A stretch of 52,850 nucleotides of DNA from Rhizomucor pusillus (Eukaryota > Mucoromycota > Mucoromycetes > Mucorales > Lichtheimiaceae): contig FWWN02000402.1 in the NCBI GenBank assembly GCA_900175165.2, positions 1 through 52,850 on the forward strand, in the 5' to 3' direction. The position numbers and the translations under genes were made by a program. This document shows positions 1 through 11,009 of the stretch, piece by piece. How positions within the stretch are numbered: position 1 is the stretch's first letter; every line of letters starts with the position of its first letter. The notes below the pieces were generated by a model, which did not search any database, was not told where the DNA came from, and saw only the letters and a list, made by a program, of their open reading frames with translations.

Positions 1-2468
<2,468 letters not shown>

Positions 2469-2904
2469 CATGAATATCCAAGCATTCTTATCTCGTATAT
2501 CTTTCTGTTGCGATACTCGCAAACATTTTCTCCAAGAGGCATATTCCTAACCTAATACATTGATCATACTCGCAAATAAATATAAAGGCAAAAAGGCATA
2601 TATATTTTTTAAAGAAATGCAATGTTTTATTGATATCAACTAGTATACGGGAGATCCATCATCAGACAATCACTTTTTCAGTGCATTACACTATCCGGAT
2701 TGAGATCGGGATAGTGTTCAAACAAGAGGTACCGGATGTTATAGTGTATTCATCATTTGAAGGATCAGCCCAGAGCGGTATGCTTACCGAAAGGTATCAC
2801 ATAATATCACTGGAACATATCTAAATGATAGGAAAAGAGTAAGCATATGCTCTAAGCAACCACGAGCCAAATTTTTCCATCCACGAGAACCCAGTGGGCA
2901 TAAA

Positions 2905-3012
2905 TTTCTCAGACGAATGTGTGCTTTCGGCAAGAGCCAACGTGCAGCTATAAAGCCACGCAAGGCACTAAGACGGCACTTCCTATACATTTAACATTCA
3001 TTTCATCACTTG
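2905..3012 (-). ncRNA. Possible third snoRNA of the host transcript
   Basis: A C-box-like GTGATGA (complement of 3003-3009) and a CTGA (complement of 2909-2912) are about 90 nt apart, downstream of a GTATGC donor. An internal GAATGT/ACATTC pairing exists, but I find no clean terminal stem next to the boxes, so this could be chance. Position and spacing are the only reasons to list it. Confidence 0.3.
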
Positions 3013-3247
3013 CATCTCCCCCTTCCATCCCAACAAAAGCCACAGGGAGAAGAATGCATACCTTCTGAAAAGTCGACGCCTTCTTGACATACACCAAAAA
3101 GGAGACACAACGCAAAAAGCCACAATACTTGATACAAAACAATTTGCTTTTATTTGACCAACATACCTACTAACTAGAATCAAACCAAAGCAAAGTCAGC
3201 AAAACGTGCCAAAGAAGCAATAACGCCAACAGAAGAGAGACAGTCTA

Positions 3248-3354
3248 ATCTTTCTCAGACATCCAAGAAAGGTCTTTCGCTAGCCATCATCGAGACGCAA
3301 AGGCCTCTTTAGTGGAAACTGCGAACACGGGAATACATCATCATAGGAAAAGAT
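3248..3354 (-). ncRNA. SNORD14: U14 box C/D snoRNA
   Basis: On the minus strand a terminal stem (ATCTTTTC with GAAAGAT) encloses a C box ATGATGA and a D box CTGA. Domain A, TTCGCAGTTTCCAC (3312-3325), is the conserved U14 element that pairs with the 5' part of 18S rRNA and is needed for early pre-rRNA processing. Domain B, CTTGGATGT directly before the D box, pairs with 18S ACATCCAAG; the box D plus five rule lands on the C that U14 methylates in yeast and human (Cm414/Cm462). The length of about 107 nt lies between the vertebrate and yeast forms. It sits between a GTGCGT donor and a TTCTAG acceptor, so it is probably intron-encoded. Confidence 0.93.
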
Positions 3355-3510
3355 GACTGGGTCTCTTCTGTTGGAAAAAGCGAATACGCACCTTTTCCTA
3401 CATAATGTCCTTGCAGCACAAGAGTGGCTTGAAAGCTATCTAAAAAGTTCACGTGTTGGTTAAAATAGCCCTTTAAACACGTTGCAGCAAGCAAACTTGG
3501 CGTGCGTGTG

Positions 3511-3633
3511 GGTTCATCAGTAAGGTATACTGGCAAGTATTCACCGCACTTAGCGAAAGCGCGGGTATTATCTCCCCATGGTCGATAAGATCAAAAGGAA
3601 AGTTGATCGTCGAAGACGAATCATCACTTGAAC
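3511..3633 (-). ncRNA. Second box C/D snoRNA upstream of U14
   Basis: A C box GTGATGA (complement of 3621-3627) and a D box CTGA (complement of 3517-3520) are flanked by a closing stem, GTTCA with TGAAC. The stem extends outward through GCGTG and CACGC with a small bulge. The roughly 120-nt spacing is long for a methylation guide. Directly after the C box, TTCGTCTTCGA is complementary to 18S TCGAAGACGA, and a few bases later AACTTTC is complementary to GAAAGTT, which lies just 5' of that site in 18S as I remember it. The RNA follows the first donor of the host transcript. The family name is not recognised. Confidence 0.7.
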
Positions 3634-3747
3634 ACGCACATGCGACGCCAAATTGCAAAGCATGGGAGTAGAAACATACCTTGCGCAGCAACAAAGTTGA
3701 AAGAGAAAAAGAACAGTGCAAAAAAGGTGGTTGGGGAGAGAGAGCTG

Positions 3748-3755
3748 TATTTATA
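3748..3755 (-). promoter_or_regulatory. TATA box of the snoRNA host gene
   Basis: The minus strand reads TATAAATA, followed by a CT-rich stretch typical of fungal transcription start regions and, about 70 bp later, the first 5' splice site. It lies roughly 75 bp downstream of the TPR-like gene's stop codon on the same strand, so the two units are tandem and close. Confidence 0.6.
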
Positions 3756-3829
3756 TCGGTGCGGACCGTGAACACGAGAGAAAACGAACGAAAAAATTTT
3801 TTTCCTAACTGGTTTTTGACAACCGACTT

Positions 3830-4285
3830 TCAGCTTGTTGCGAGAAGTTTCTGTCGCCGCTCGTCCATAAAGTCCGCCAACTGATGCTTCCCTAACGCAT
3901 CGTAACAGTCGTGGAGCTGCTCGTAGGCGCGTGCCAATTGATTTCGATCAATGATTATGTCGCGTTGCATTTGTTTTTCGAAAATTTTGACTGCCAAGGA
4001 GAGTGATGATTCACATTGCGTGAATTTGAGTGTTTTAAAATACGCGTCTGCGAGCTGGATGTGAGCTTGGGCGCGGATGGTATCAAGTGCGTCCCGTTTG
4101 GCGTCGGTGTCGTCGCCATCCATGCGCTGATTGTCGACGATCTGGCAAATCTTTGCAAAGTATGGAATGCTGCCTTTTACATTGCCTTCGCTCTGGAGCT
4201 TGGTGGCGATCTGATGCAATACTTTGAGCTCTAGTAAATTCGCAGGGTTGATACTTTCGGAATGGAGGTATTGAGGACAAGACAT
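3830..4285 (-). CDS. TPR-like helical protein, 151 aa
   Basis: A single-exon protein of alternating helices with tetratricopeptide spacing: LHQIATKLQSEGNVKGSIPYF, then AHIQLADAYFKTLKFTQCESS with LAVKIFEK, then LARAYEQLHDCYDALGKHQL. That gives about three helix pairs, which suggests a small scaffold. There is no signal peptide or membrane segment. I do not recognise a named family; it could be the tail of a larger TPR family reduced to one unit. The stop lies only about 75 bp upstream of the snoRNA host TATA box, and the start is about 130 bp downstream of the F-box gene's stop on the same strand. Function unknown. Confidence 0.75.
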   Translation of the reverse strand: MSCPQYLHSESINPANLLELKVLHQIATKLQSEGNVKGSIPYFAKICQIVDNQRMDGDDTDAKRDALDTIRAQAHIQLADAYFKTLKFTQCESSLSLAVKIFEKQMQRDIIIDRNQLARAYEQLHDCYDALGKHQLADFMDERRQKLLATS

Positions 4286-4419
4286 AAAAAGTGGAAGGGT
4301 TCCTCAAGGTATCAATCCTTAAATTTCCTTTTTTGAGTGCTCTTCTGTCAATGATTGTCTTTGTTTAGACTTGCCCCAAAGCTGTTTGTGGATTTATTTA
4401 TTTATCAATACCAGGAAAA

Positions 4420-5730
4420 CTACCAAAAGTGTATTGTTAAGCCGTCAATGGTGTCACGCATATTCGCCATGGTTACGACGATTTTGTTCTGTTGCAGATT
4501 GAATTTCTTTAAAGTATCTTCGGTAACGCTGTCCTCAGCAGCATCGCGACTGCCGAGGCTTATGAAATCATATTCGTAATAGTCTCGGGTCAATGTCAGA
4601 TGCTTGAGAGAGGGAAAGACAGTAGCAATCAGCGTCAAAAACCGGAGGTGTGTACCTTCGGGGATGTGATGGATAACGAGGTACTCCACAGGCGCTGGCG
4701 ATGCTTGACCGTCAAGTTCATGTATAATTGCTTGCGCGACGGTCATCGAAACGGCCAGTCGTTTGAGTTCAGTGGGACCTTGCTTAAAACACCGAGCGAT
4801 ACGCGTGGCATCCCGATCCACGTTTCTGCAAAACCCTATATCCAAATGGCGCAAATAGCGGGCACTTCTTCCCGTCAGAAAGGCGCACGCGGTCTCAGAT
4901 GAACATTGGGTATCGGCCAACGAGAGAAACTGCAGGTTGATATTGTATCTAGCGACAGTCTGAAGTCCTGCATTGGTTACGTTGTGGCATCCTGTGATAT
5001 CGATTTCCTTGACATTGAGTTTGCCAAATTTCGCAACTGCCATGAGTGCACCGTCTGTAATTGTCGCGTTATTTCTGATGGAAAAGGATACTAGCTGTGC
5101 ATGATCGGCAAATGCTGCCAGACCTCTTTCGCCGCCCGCACTGCTGCCAAGCGAATCCAGCCGTAGGTACTCCAAACGTGGCATTGCTGGAGCAAGGGCA
5201 ACAAGCAGATCGTCCGTAACATGGTCGCAGAATGATAAATCCAGCACGCACAAGTAAGGAAGCGACCAATGCTGCCGCAACAATGGCCCCAGAGACTTTA
5301 CGGAAAAGAAGCTGGTGCGACGCAGCTTGAGGATTTGAAGATTCGAGACGTATCGAACAATGTATTCAAAGAAATGTGGACGCACATTGTCGTACAATGT
5401 TTCTTCAATATCTGAAAGGTCCAGCTGCGCAATTAAAGCCCGAGTTTCAGGTCGCAGACGAGGCAGAAGGTCGATAAAGCGATTGAACAGGTACAACGAG
5501 TCGTGAAGGTATCCCTCGTGGAACTCAGGTTTTCGCCAGATACGTTTGTTGCAGGCTTCGTTGAAGTGTCGACTCACAAGTGAGCACTGCACGAGAGTAT
5601 GCCAATCGAGAAATGGAGCAATGCATTCTGCAATCAGATCGCTCTTCGTCACAAGTGGAATGCCGTCCGTGAACAGCAGAGGGTCAAACTTGGCAACGGC
5701 AGAAGACTTGAACATGGCTCTTGTTTGCAA
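4420..5730 (-). CDS. F-box / leucine-rich-repeat protein
   Basis: A single-exon 436-residue protein. Residues 30-70 carry an F-box-like segment (IAECIAPFLDWHTLVQCSLV, then SRHFNEACNKRIW), the part that binds Skp1 in SCF ubiquitin ligases. From about residue 125 to 320 there are cysteine-containing leucine-rich repeats of the AMN1/Grr1 kind (LCVLDLSFCDHVTDDLLVAL, VKEIDITGCHNVTNAGLQTV, LRHLDIGFCRNVDRDA), which usually bind the substrate. The C-terminal 100 residues are less regular. A second methionine at residue 6 is an alternative start. The substrate cannot be told from sequence. The start faces the Sfr1 gene across about 460 bp. Confidence 0.9.
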   Translation of the reverse strand: MQTRAMFKSSAVAKFDPLLFTDGIPLVTKSDLIAECIAPFLDWHTLVQCSLVSRHFNEACNKRIWRKPEFHEGYLHDSLYLFNRFIDLLPRLRPETRALIAQLDLSDIEETLYDNVRPHFFEYIVRYVSNLQILKLRRTSFFSVKSLGPLLRQHWSLPYLCVLDLSFCDHVTDDLLVALAPAMPRLEYLRLDSLGSSAGGERGLAAFADHAQLVSFSIRNNATITDGALMAVAKFGKLNVKEIDITGCHNVTNAGLQTVARYNINLQFLSLADTQCSSETACAFLTGRSARYLRHLDIGFCRNVDRDATRIARCFKQGPTELKRLAVSMTVAQAIIHELDGQASPAPVEYLVIHHIPEGTHLRFLTLIATVFPSLKHLTLTRDYYEYDFISLGSRDAAEDSVTEDTLKKFNLQQNKIVVTMANMRDTIDGLTIHFW

Positions 5731-6192
5731 AAACGAAAGAGAAAGCTGCGGATATCCATGAGATGATACTTTCTCTATTTGCTGAGCAGTTACGGATCAA
5801 AAGGAAAGTCATTTGTCGCCGTTGTGACACAATTGTTTCTTGTTATGGGTTCAGACATGCATAATCCCAGCTTGTATGTCTTTTTCAGTGGAAAAAGGAC
5901 CTTGTAAATGAAAGAAAAAGATAACAATGGGTTGTAGTCAGCGGCCATCATAAATGATATTTGGTGAAGGAAGTGTCGTATGAATAGCAATTAATACAGT
6001 GTCGCAAGAAGGTACCAGCATTGAATCATCAAATCTGAGACCATCCGCTTATTTAACAGACGCGTGTCCTTGCCTCTTAATCTTCATCCTTTCTTTTCGT
6101 TTTCTACCTTCCTTATCTCTTTTCATTTGACCTGCTGAAGGTTTTCTTTTCTGGTAGATATTGCTCGCTGGTCAGCTTGGACCTTTGCGCCA
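5731..6192. promoter_or_regulatory. Shared divergent promoter region, F-box gene and Sfr1
   Basis: This 462-bp gap lies between two genes transcribed away from each other. It contains no supported gene. On the right side a pyrimidine-rich tract (about 6085-6150) precedes the Sfr1 start, as is common around fungal transcription starts. Confidence 0.45.
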
Positions 6193-6831
6193 ATGAAAGA
6201 CTCCTACGAGGTATGTATGTAGCAATATTATTAGAAACGATTCATCTAAAACAATACCGTTAGCAGAACAAGGAAAACGTTCGTCACTCGGCGTTCACAC
6301 CAAAACGTAGAAAGCTTACTCGATACGAGCCATCGCAGGAGGAAAAACAACTTGTCGAACTTGAGACTAAAGTCCAAACGCTGAAGCGTCTAAAGCGATA
6401 TAGAGAAAAAGTACGTTGATGATATGTCTCTGCTGTAACGGATGAAAATTGCTCAAACGATAACGTGAACTTCAGAATGAAGGGGAAGAGCTGGAAGGTT
6501 TGATCTGTCGATGGCGATCTATTGCCCAGGTGTGGATCTTGACTCCTTTTTTTTTGCGAGATACATGTATCCACATTGATGCTTCTCGTTCATTGCCTTG
6601 TAGAAAGCTGCAGAAGCATTGCTGGTCTACTTTATTGAAGACTCAAAGACATTCCTGCCTACACAGTCATTCTGGGACTTGGACGAAAATCCGCAACAAT
6701 GCGATGGCAAAGACGCTGAGGAGGAAGAGAAGGAGGAGGATACAGATGATATGCTTCGTATGCTAAGTTTCCTCCATGTCGACCACGAGCTGCTTCATTA
6801 TTCGACGGATGAGTGTAGTTTCTATGACTGA
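6193..6831 (+). CDS. SFR1: Sfr1/Mei5-type recombination mediator
   Basis: Partner of Swi5; the Swi5-Sfr1 complex stabilises Rad51/Dmc1 filaments in recombination and repair. Exons 6193-6210, 6264-6410, 6476-6529 and 6604-6831 sum to 149 codons (148 residues). If the acceptor is CAG at 6266 instead of TAG at 6263, one glutamine is lost. A basic N-terminus (FTPKRRK) leads into a coiled coil (LVELETKVQTLKRLKRYREK), then the family hallmark EGLICRWRSIAQKAAEALL, and a C-terminal MLRMLSFLHVDHELLHY motif. An acidic run (about residues 105-118) sits between them. It is short because the long disordered N-terminus of yeast and animal forms is missing. Confidence 0.85.
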
Positions 6832-7045
6832 AATGTAATTGCTTCTATCAAAATTGCATACACAAGCAAACATGACTGTCACCCTCACATTCGATAATCT
6901 GCAGAATAAATTAATAGATATGTATATGCAACAAAACATTCAATCAAAATCTTTTCGTTGTAACAAACAATTAAAAGTAATGACATGAAAAAAGGCAAAA
7001 ACTAAATTACTAATAAATGGAGTTTTGGGTGTTGTATTCTATAGA

Positions 7046-10000
7046 CTAAGGCTCCAGGTTCTGTACGATATCTCCGTTATCGTCGTCGTCATCATCATCG
7101 TCGTTGTCATCGTGTTCACTGTCACTGCCATCCGATCCAGCGGTACCAAAATTGCTGCGAATATGCGTCAAAACATTTTCAATTGTAGAAACTGGCTGCT
7201 GCAATGATTTCGCTTCCTTGTTTTCGTCTGCATGTTCGTGCCTGTTTTCGAAATCTCGGCGGCCATAGAATGATCCGCTGTAGATGGAATCCCTGTGGGA
7301 GTATCGAGAGTTGTGTCTGGAAACAGGTACCATAAGGTCACCGTTCGCATTCGCGATAGGGATAGGCACGGCAGCAGTGTTGTGATTTGTAATAGGTAAC
7401 TGGATGCTTCCTTCTTCTTCGTCACCCAGTGATTTCACATTTTCTCTCATGGCAAATGGCAACGGGATCTCCTTGATTGCTCGATATTGGCCACAGTTAT
7501 TGAGGTGTTCGTTTTCGAGGCGGAAGACATTCCATTGGATGCGCCTGTATGCCTCCATCACTGCAACAGCAAAGCTCAGGATCTGCCCGTTGACTGCTAG
7601 GCCTGCAAAGTTGAGAGTCCACGCAAAACGTAGTAAAACATCGATTACTGCAGCTGCATAGTAAATCTAAGCAGAAAATATCTAAGCATTTAAAATGACA
7701 TTACAGGCCTTGACTTTTGCTTCCTTACCCGCTTTTTAAAGACAAGATCATCTCGAAGCAAAAAATTCTTGCTACATGGCTGTAATAGACCCCAGTCCAT
7801 CTTGATGTCCCATAAGGATGTGTAGCAGGAATTGAAAGTACAGGTCAGAACGAGCATAGCTTCAGATACAGGCGACGCTAATAAATATTACGTATTAATT
7901 AATACATGCTCGAAACGGTATTGCCATCGGATATTTACGGCTTATTCTGCGCACGGCAGATACGACGGTCGCCAGGATACTGCTCAGGTACTTTGCGCCG
8001 TTTACTAAATGTAACTTCTCCTCAGAATCCTTGTAACGTCGAAGACATTGTAAGAAACGCCACCAAGGTGGAAGTGAGGCGATGATCGGTGTGATCCACA
8101 TGTACGGTACGTTACAATGAGTGTCTACAGGCTATGATGTGAGAATGATAAATTCAACTGCGTGTCTTAACTATGGTTTACCTAAGTCGTTCCAGTGCCA
8201 TCCATAAGCGCAAAAAAAGTAAGAAAGCGTCCAAAAGGAGTATGCCAAACTGTTGAGTTCGTCAGCGATAAAAAAGTCACGGAACTCAACTCGGAAACAA
8301 TAGCTAAGAAAGATACGGCCCTGGAAAGTGTGCATTAGCATAACAGACACAAAATTATCATTGCTAAGATCCTTACCAATGCAACTCCGAGCCATTTCCG
8401 TGCTGAATAGTAAAATATGTTGAAAGGACAAAGGATAATGGCCAAGATAACAATAAAAAGAATTAGAGGGCATAGTTCGGAGGGGACGGTAGGTGCAAAG
8501 GTTTGAGAAAAGTCAATGTACATGATGAAAGATGCAATTGCAAAGAGCAGAGCTGGCAGCTAAATGCGGGACCTAGTTAGCGATCTTCCCAGCTAGTCGA
8601 GTCATCCTCGTTATGGAGCTGAATTTACCTCGCCAAATTGATGGTAATCCAGATTGTGCCTAGGATCCAACTCAAAAATGAACTTGTAGCTGATGCGGTA
8701 GCGATGCCAAATAATGAGATCGATTGCAAAACCAAGGCAGAACAAAATAGGAAGTAAAAAGCAAGCATAAATTTGTAAATTCGTATGGGCATTTGGTAAA
8801 TGCTCGAGAGTCTCAGGATCGAAAGCTGCAATATGTTTGTCAGAGTTGCTTTTGTGGTACCCAACGTGATCTCACGTTACCTAGTTGACATGCATGCACA
8901 AGCAACGGCAAGGCGATCCCCAGGTAAAGACCGATGCGCAACGTTGTGGAGTTGTAATCTTCGTGCTTTTCGGGGACTCGGAGCTTGCGCATACCTCGTC
9001 GACGATGGCCATCAGCAAATTCATCAATGTAGAGGCTCTGTTACTTTCATTGTAAGACATCGCGCAACCAAAAAGGATCTCCTCCCTCCTCACCTCTGTC
9101 TCCTTGATGATGCTGTTAAGGTCGACTGAGGTCATCCAGTGATATTTGCGGAGACGCTGGAGGTACAAATCACTGGCTTTCCAGCCGGCTGTCTATAGGA
9201 TGCGACACCCCCCAAAAAGCAAAGTCTGTTTAGAGTTGGACTCACTTGAAATATGCATTCTTACTTGCCTTGTCGAACTTTTTTAATATTTTGCGAAAAC
9301 CAGTCTCATTCAATAGCTACATTGTTTAAAACGGTTAGTGATAATTGAAAGAGAGGGAATGTCAGGACGTGGCTAACCTTGTAAGATCTCAAAAATTCAA
9401 GGCTCCGGTAGAATTCAGTAAGTGCCTTTTTTAATCGACTTCGAGCGACCTAATGCATATAGGATTCAGCGTCTCCTATTCCTTTGTGCGTCTTTGTTTT
9501 GTGTTAGCTGCTGGGACACATTACATTGTAACTGACATGATGATCAGTTGTGTAATCGATACTGGCGGGCATATGTGGTAAATGCAAAGTGGGCTGGTCT
9601 TCAGGTCTATTGCGATGAAACAATCCGTTAAAGAACCCGTGATGATGGTATGCATTTTGTGGTGGAGATGCATGCTGCTGCTGACTATTATTGTTTCGCT
9701 GCAATGAAAAAATCGCATTAATAGAGTTTAGCTTTCTCATGCTTTGCGTGGGCACGCAACGGAACTTACCCCGGTTTCTATGAGTCGCCGACCGTATTCT
9801 GCAATCAACTGCATTTGAATCTTGAGAGCTTCAAGTTTGGCCCTTGCTTCGATCTCCTTTTCTAATTTAGGGCGTTGTCAGATAGAAGAGCAAATATGGA
9901 TTTAATTCGCAATGTCTTACCATCATAAAATCGAGACACTTTGTCTGACTCTCCGTTGAGCATCTTGAAAAATGCACGCTCAGGTTCGCTTGCATGAAGT

Positions 10001-10542
10001 AGTACTTCTTCTAATACAGATAAAGTCGTTGTACTTTGGATAGAAGCTAAGGGAGATCAGCTCGGTTTCGAATCATTTTAGACTGAGTTTCTTCATTGTA
10101 CCTGCCCGGGACCTCACTCTTGACAGTTCGGTGTCGTCACCTTGGAATCGTGAAGACAGTTTGCGAATCAAGGAATGAGGGAAGGAGGGTTGCCGCTGCA
10201 AAGCGTTGCCGCTTCCACCCGAGTTGTACCACTCGCTTGTCCGCCATGGCCAGTGCCATTCAGTGGTTGTGTCTGTTTTGTATATAGGTCGATCGGGGTC
10301 GCTGTCTGTATCAAGACCTTGAAGAGCATGCTCGAGTTCAATAGCAGCTCGTCGTTCGTTGACTTTACGAAACTGGATAGAAAGATGGCTTTTGTGAGAA
10401 ATCTGATTTGTTTTGTATCCATGGAGATAAAAGTAGCTACCTTCTCAACCGCCTTTAGCTTCTTTTTCAGTCCCTTGTAATTGATGTAAGCCCTTCTCCA
10501 TTCGGGTATGCTCTCGCTCTCCAGATATTTGGCAAATTTCAT
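7046..10542 (-). CDS. SYG1: SPX-EXS phosphate exporter (XPR1/Syg1 family)
   Basis: Membrane protein of the XPR1/Syg1 family, which senses inositol pyrophosphates through SPX and exports phosphate. The start is MKFAKYLESESIPEWR at 10542; exon 1 is 10441-10542 and exon 2 10102-10372. The SPX domain is spread over several exons: YINYKGLKKKLK, then KMLNGESDKVSRFY, AKLEALKIQMQLIAEYGRRL, and ALTEFYRSLEFLRSYK with LNETGFRKILKKFDK. Hydrophobic exons between about 9.1 and 7.7 kb form the membrane part. The EXS domain closes with EAYRRIQWNVFRLENEHLNN. The tail is hydrophilic and ends in an Asp run. The intron at 9193-9268 uses a GC donor. Not every middle exon border was resolved. Confidence 0.92.
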
Positions 10543-11009
10543 GGCAAGATCATGGAAGGGAAATGGGAGAGAATGATATCGGAACGGTGTAGCCGGTACA
10601 AAATTGGCTTCCACCCAGTCCTTTTAAATAGGTAAACCGCAAAGAGCATTATGACGCCGTGGCTATGCGGTCAGCACACTTGGCAATGGTCTTGATGGAA
10701 ATGGCTCGCCGCCTATCCGTAACACCACGTGCATGTCGTCTGAAAAGTCATTGATCCGCCCAGTTACCCCGCCCGCGCGTAGAATGGGGGCCAATCCTTG
10801 TCTACAGCACCGACTTTTCATCTCATGCAGGATATGCATTGTAGGTACCACCATCATCATCGTTATTTGCCTGAATTCTCCTCGCTCTCCTTCAACGAGA
10901 AAATCTAGCTGCATCTCGTGCGGAGATTTCGCATCCAAACCTACGTGGCATGTGAGACAAATGATTGGGATTCGCTTACCTGGTGGCAACACGCTTATAC
11001 ACGTCAAGC
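10543..11009. promoter_or_regulatory. Divergent promoter region, SYG1-like and DIS3L1
   Basis: A 467-bp gap between the start codons of two genes transcribed outward. Open frames here look random, with no family motif. It presumably carries both promoters and leaders. Confidence 0.45.

Larger units (their letters stand above)
2905..3720 (-). ncRNA. Spliced non-coding snoRNA host transcript (proposed)
   Basis: No protein family is visible here, but the minus strand has the architecture of a polymerase II gene. There is a TATA box at 3748-3755, a pyrimidine-rich start region around 3690-3720, and a first donor CGCAAG/GTATGT at 3679. Further plausible borders follow in order: an acceptor ending TTTTTAG, a donor GTGCGT before U14, an acceptor TTCTAG after U14, then GTATGT, TTTTCAG and GTATGC. 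The snoRNAs fall between donor and acceptor positions, as expected for intron-encoded box C/D RNAs, while the would-be exons are short and contain stops. The 3' end is a guess. Exon choice is inference; U14 inside it is well supported. Confidence 0.6.

Noticed and set aside
3473..3775. 100-codon minus-strand frame across the snoRNA host locus
   Set aside because: It runs through the first donor and the C/D snoRNA, so the reading is better explained by non-coding RNA structure.
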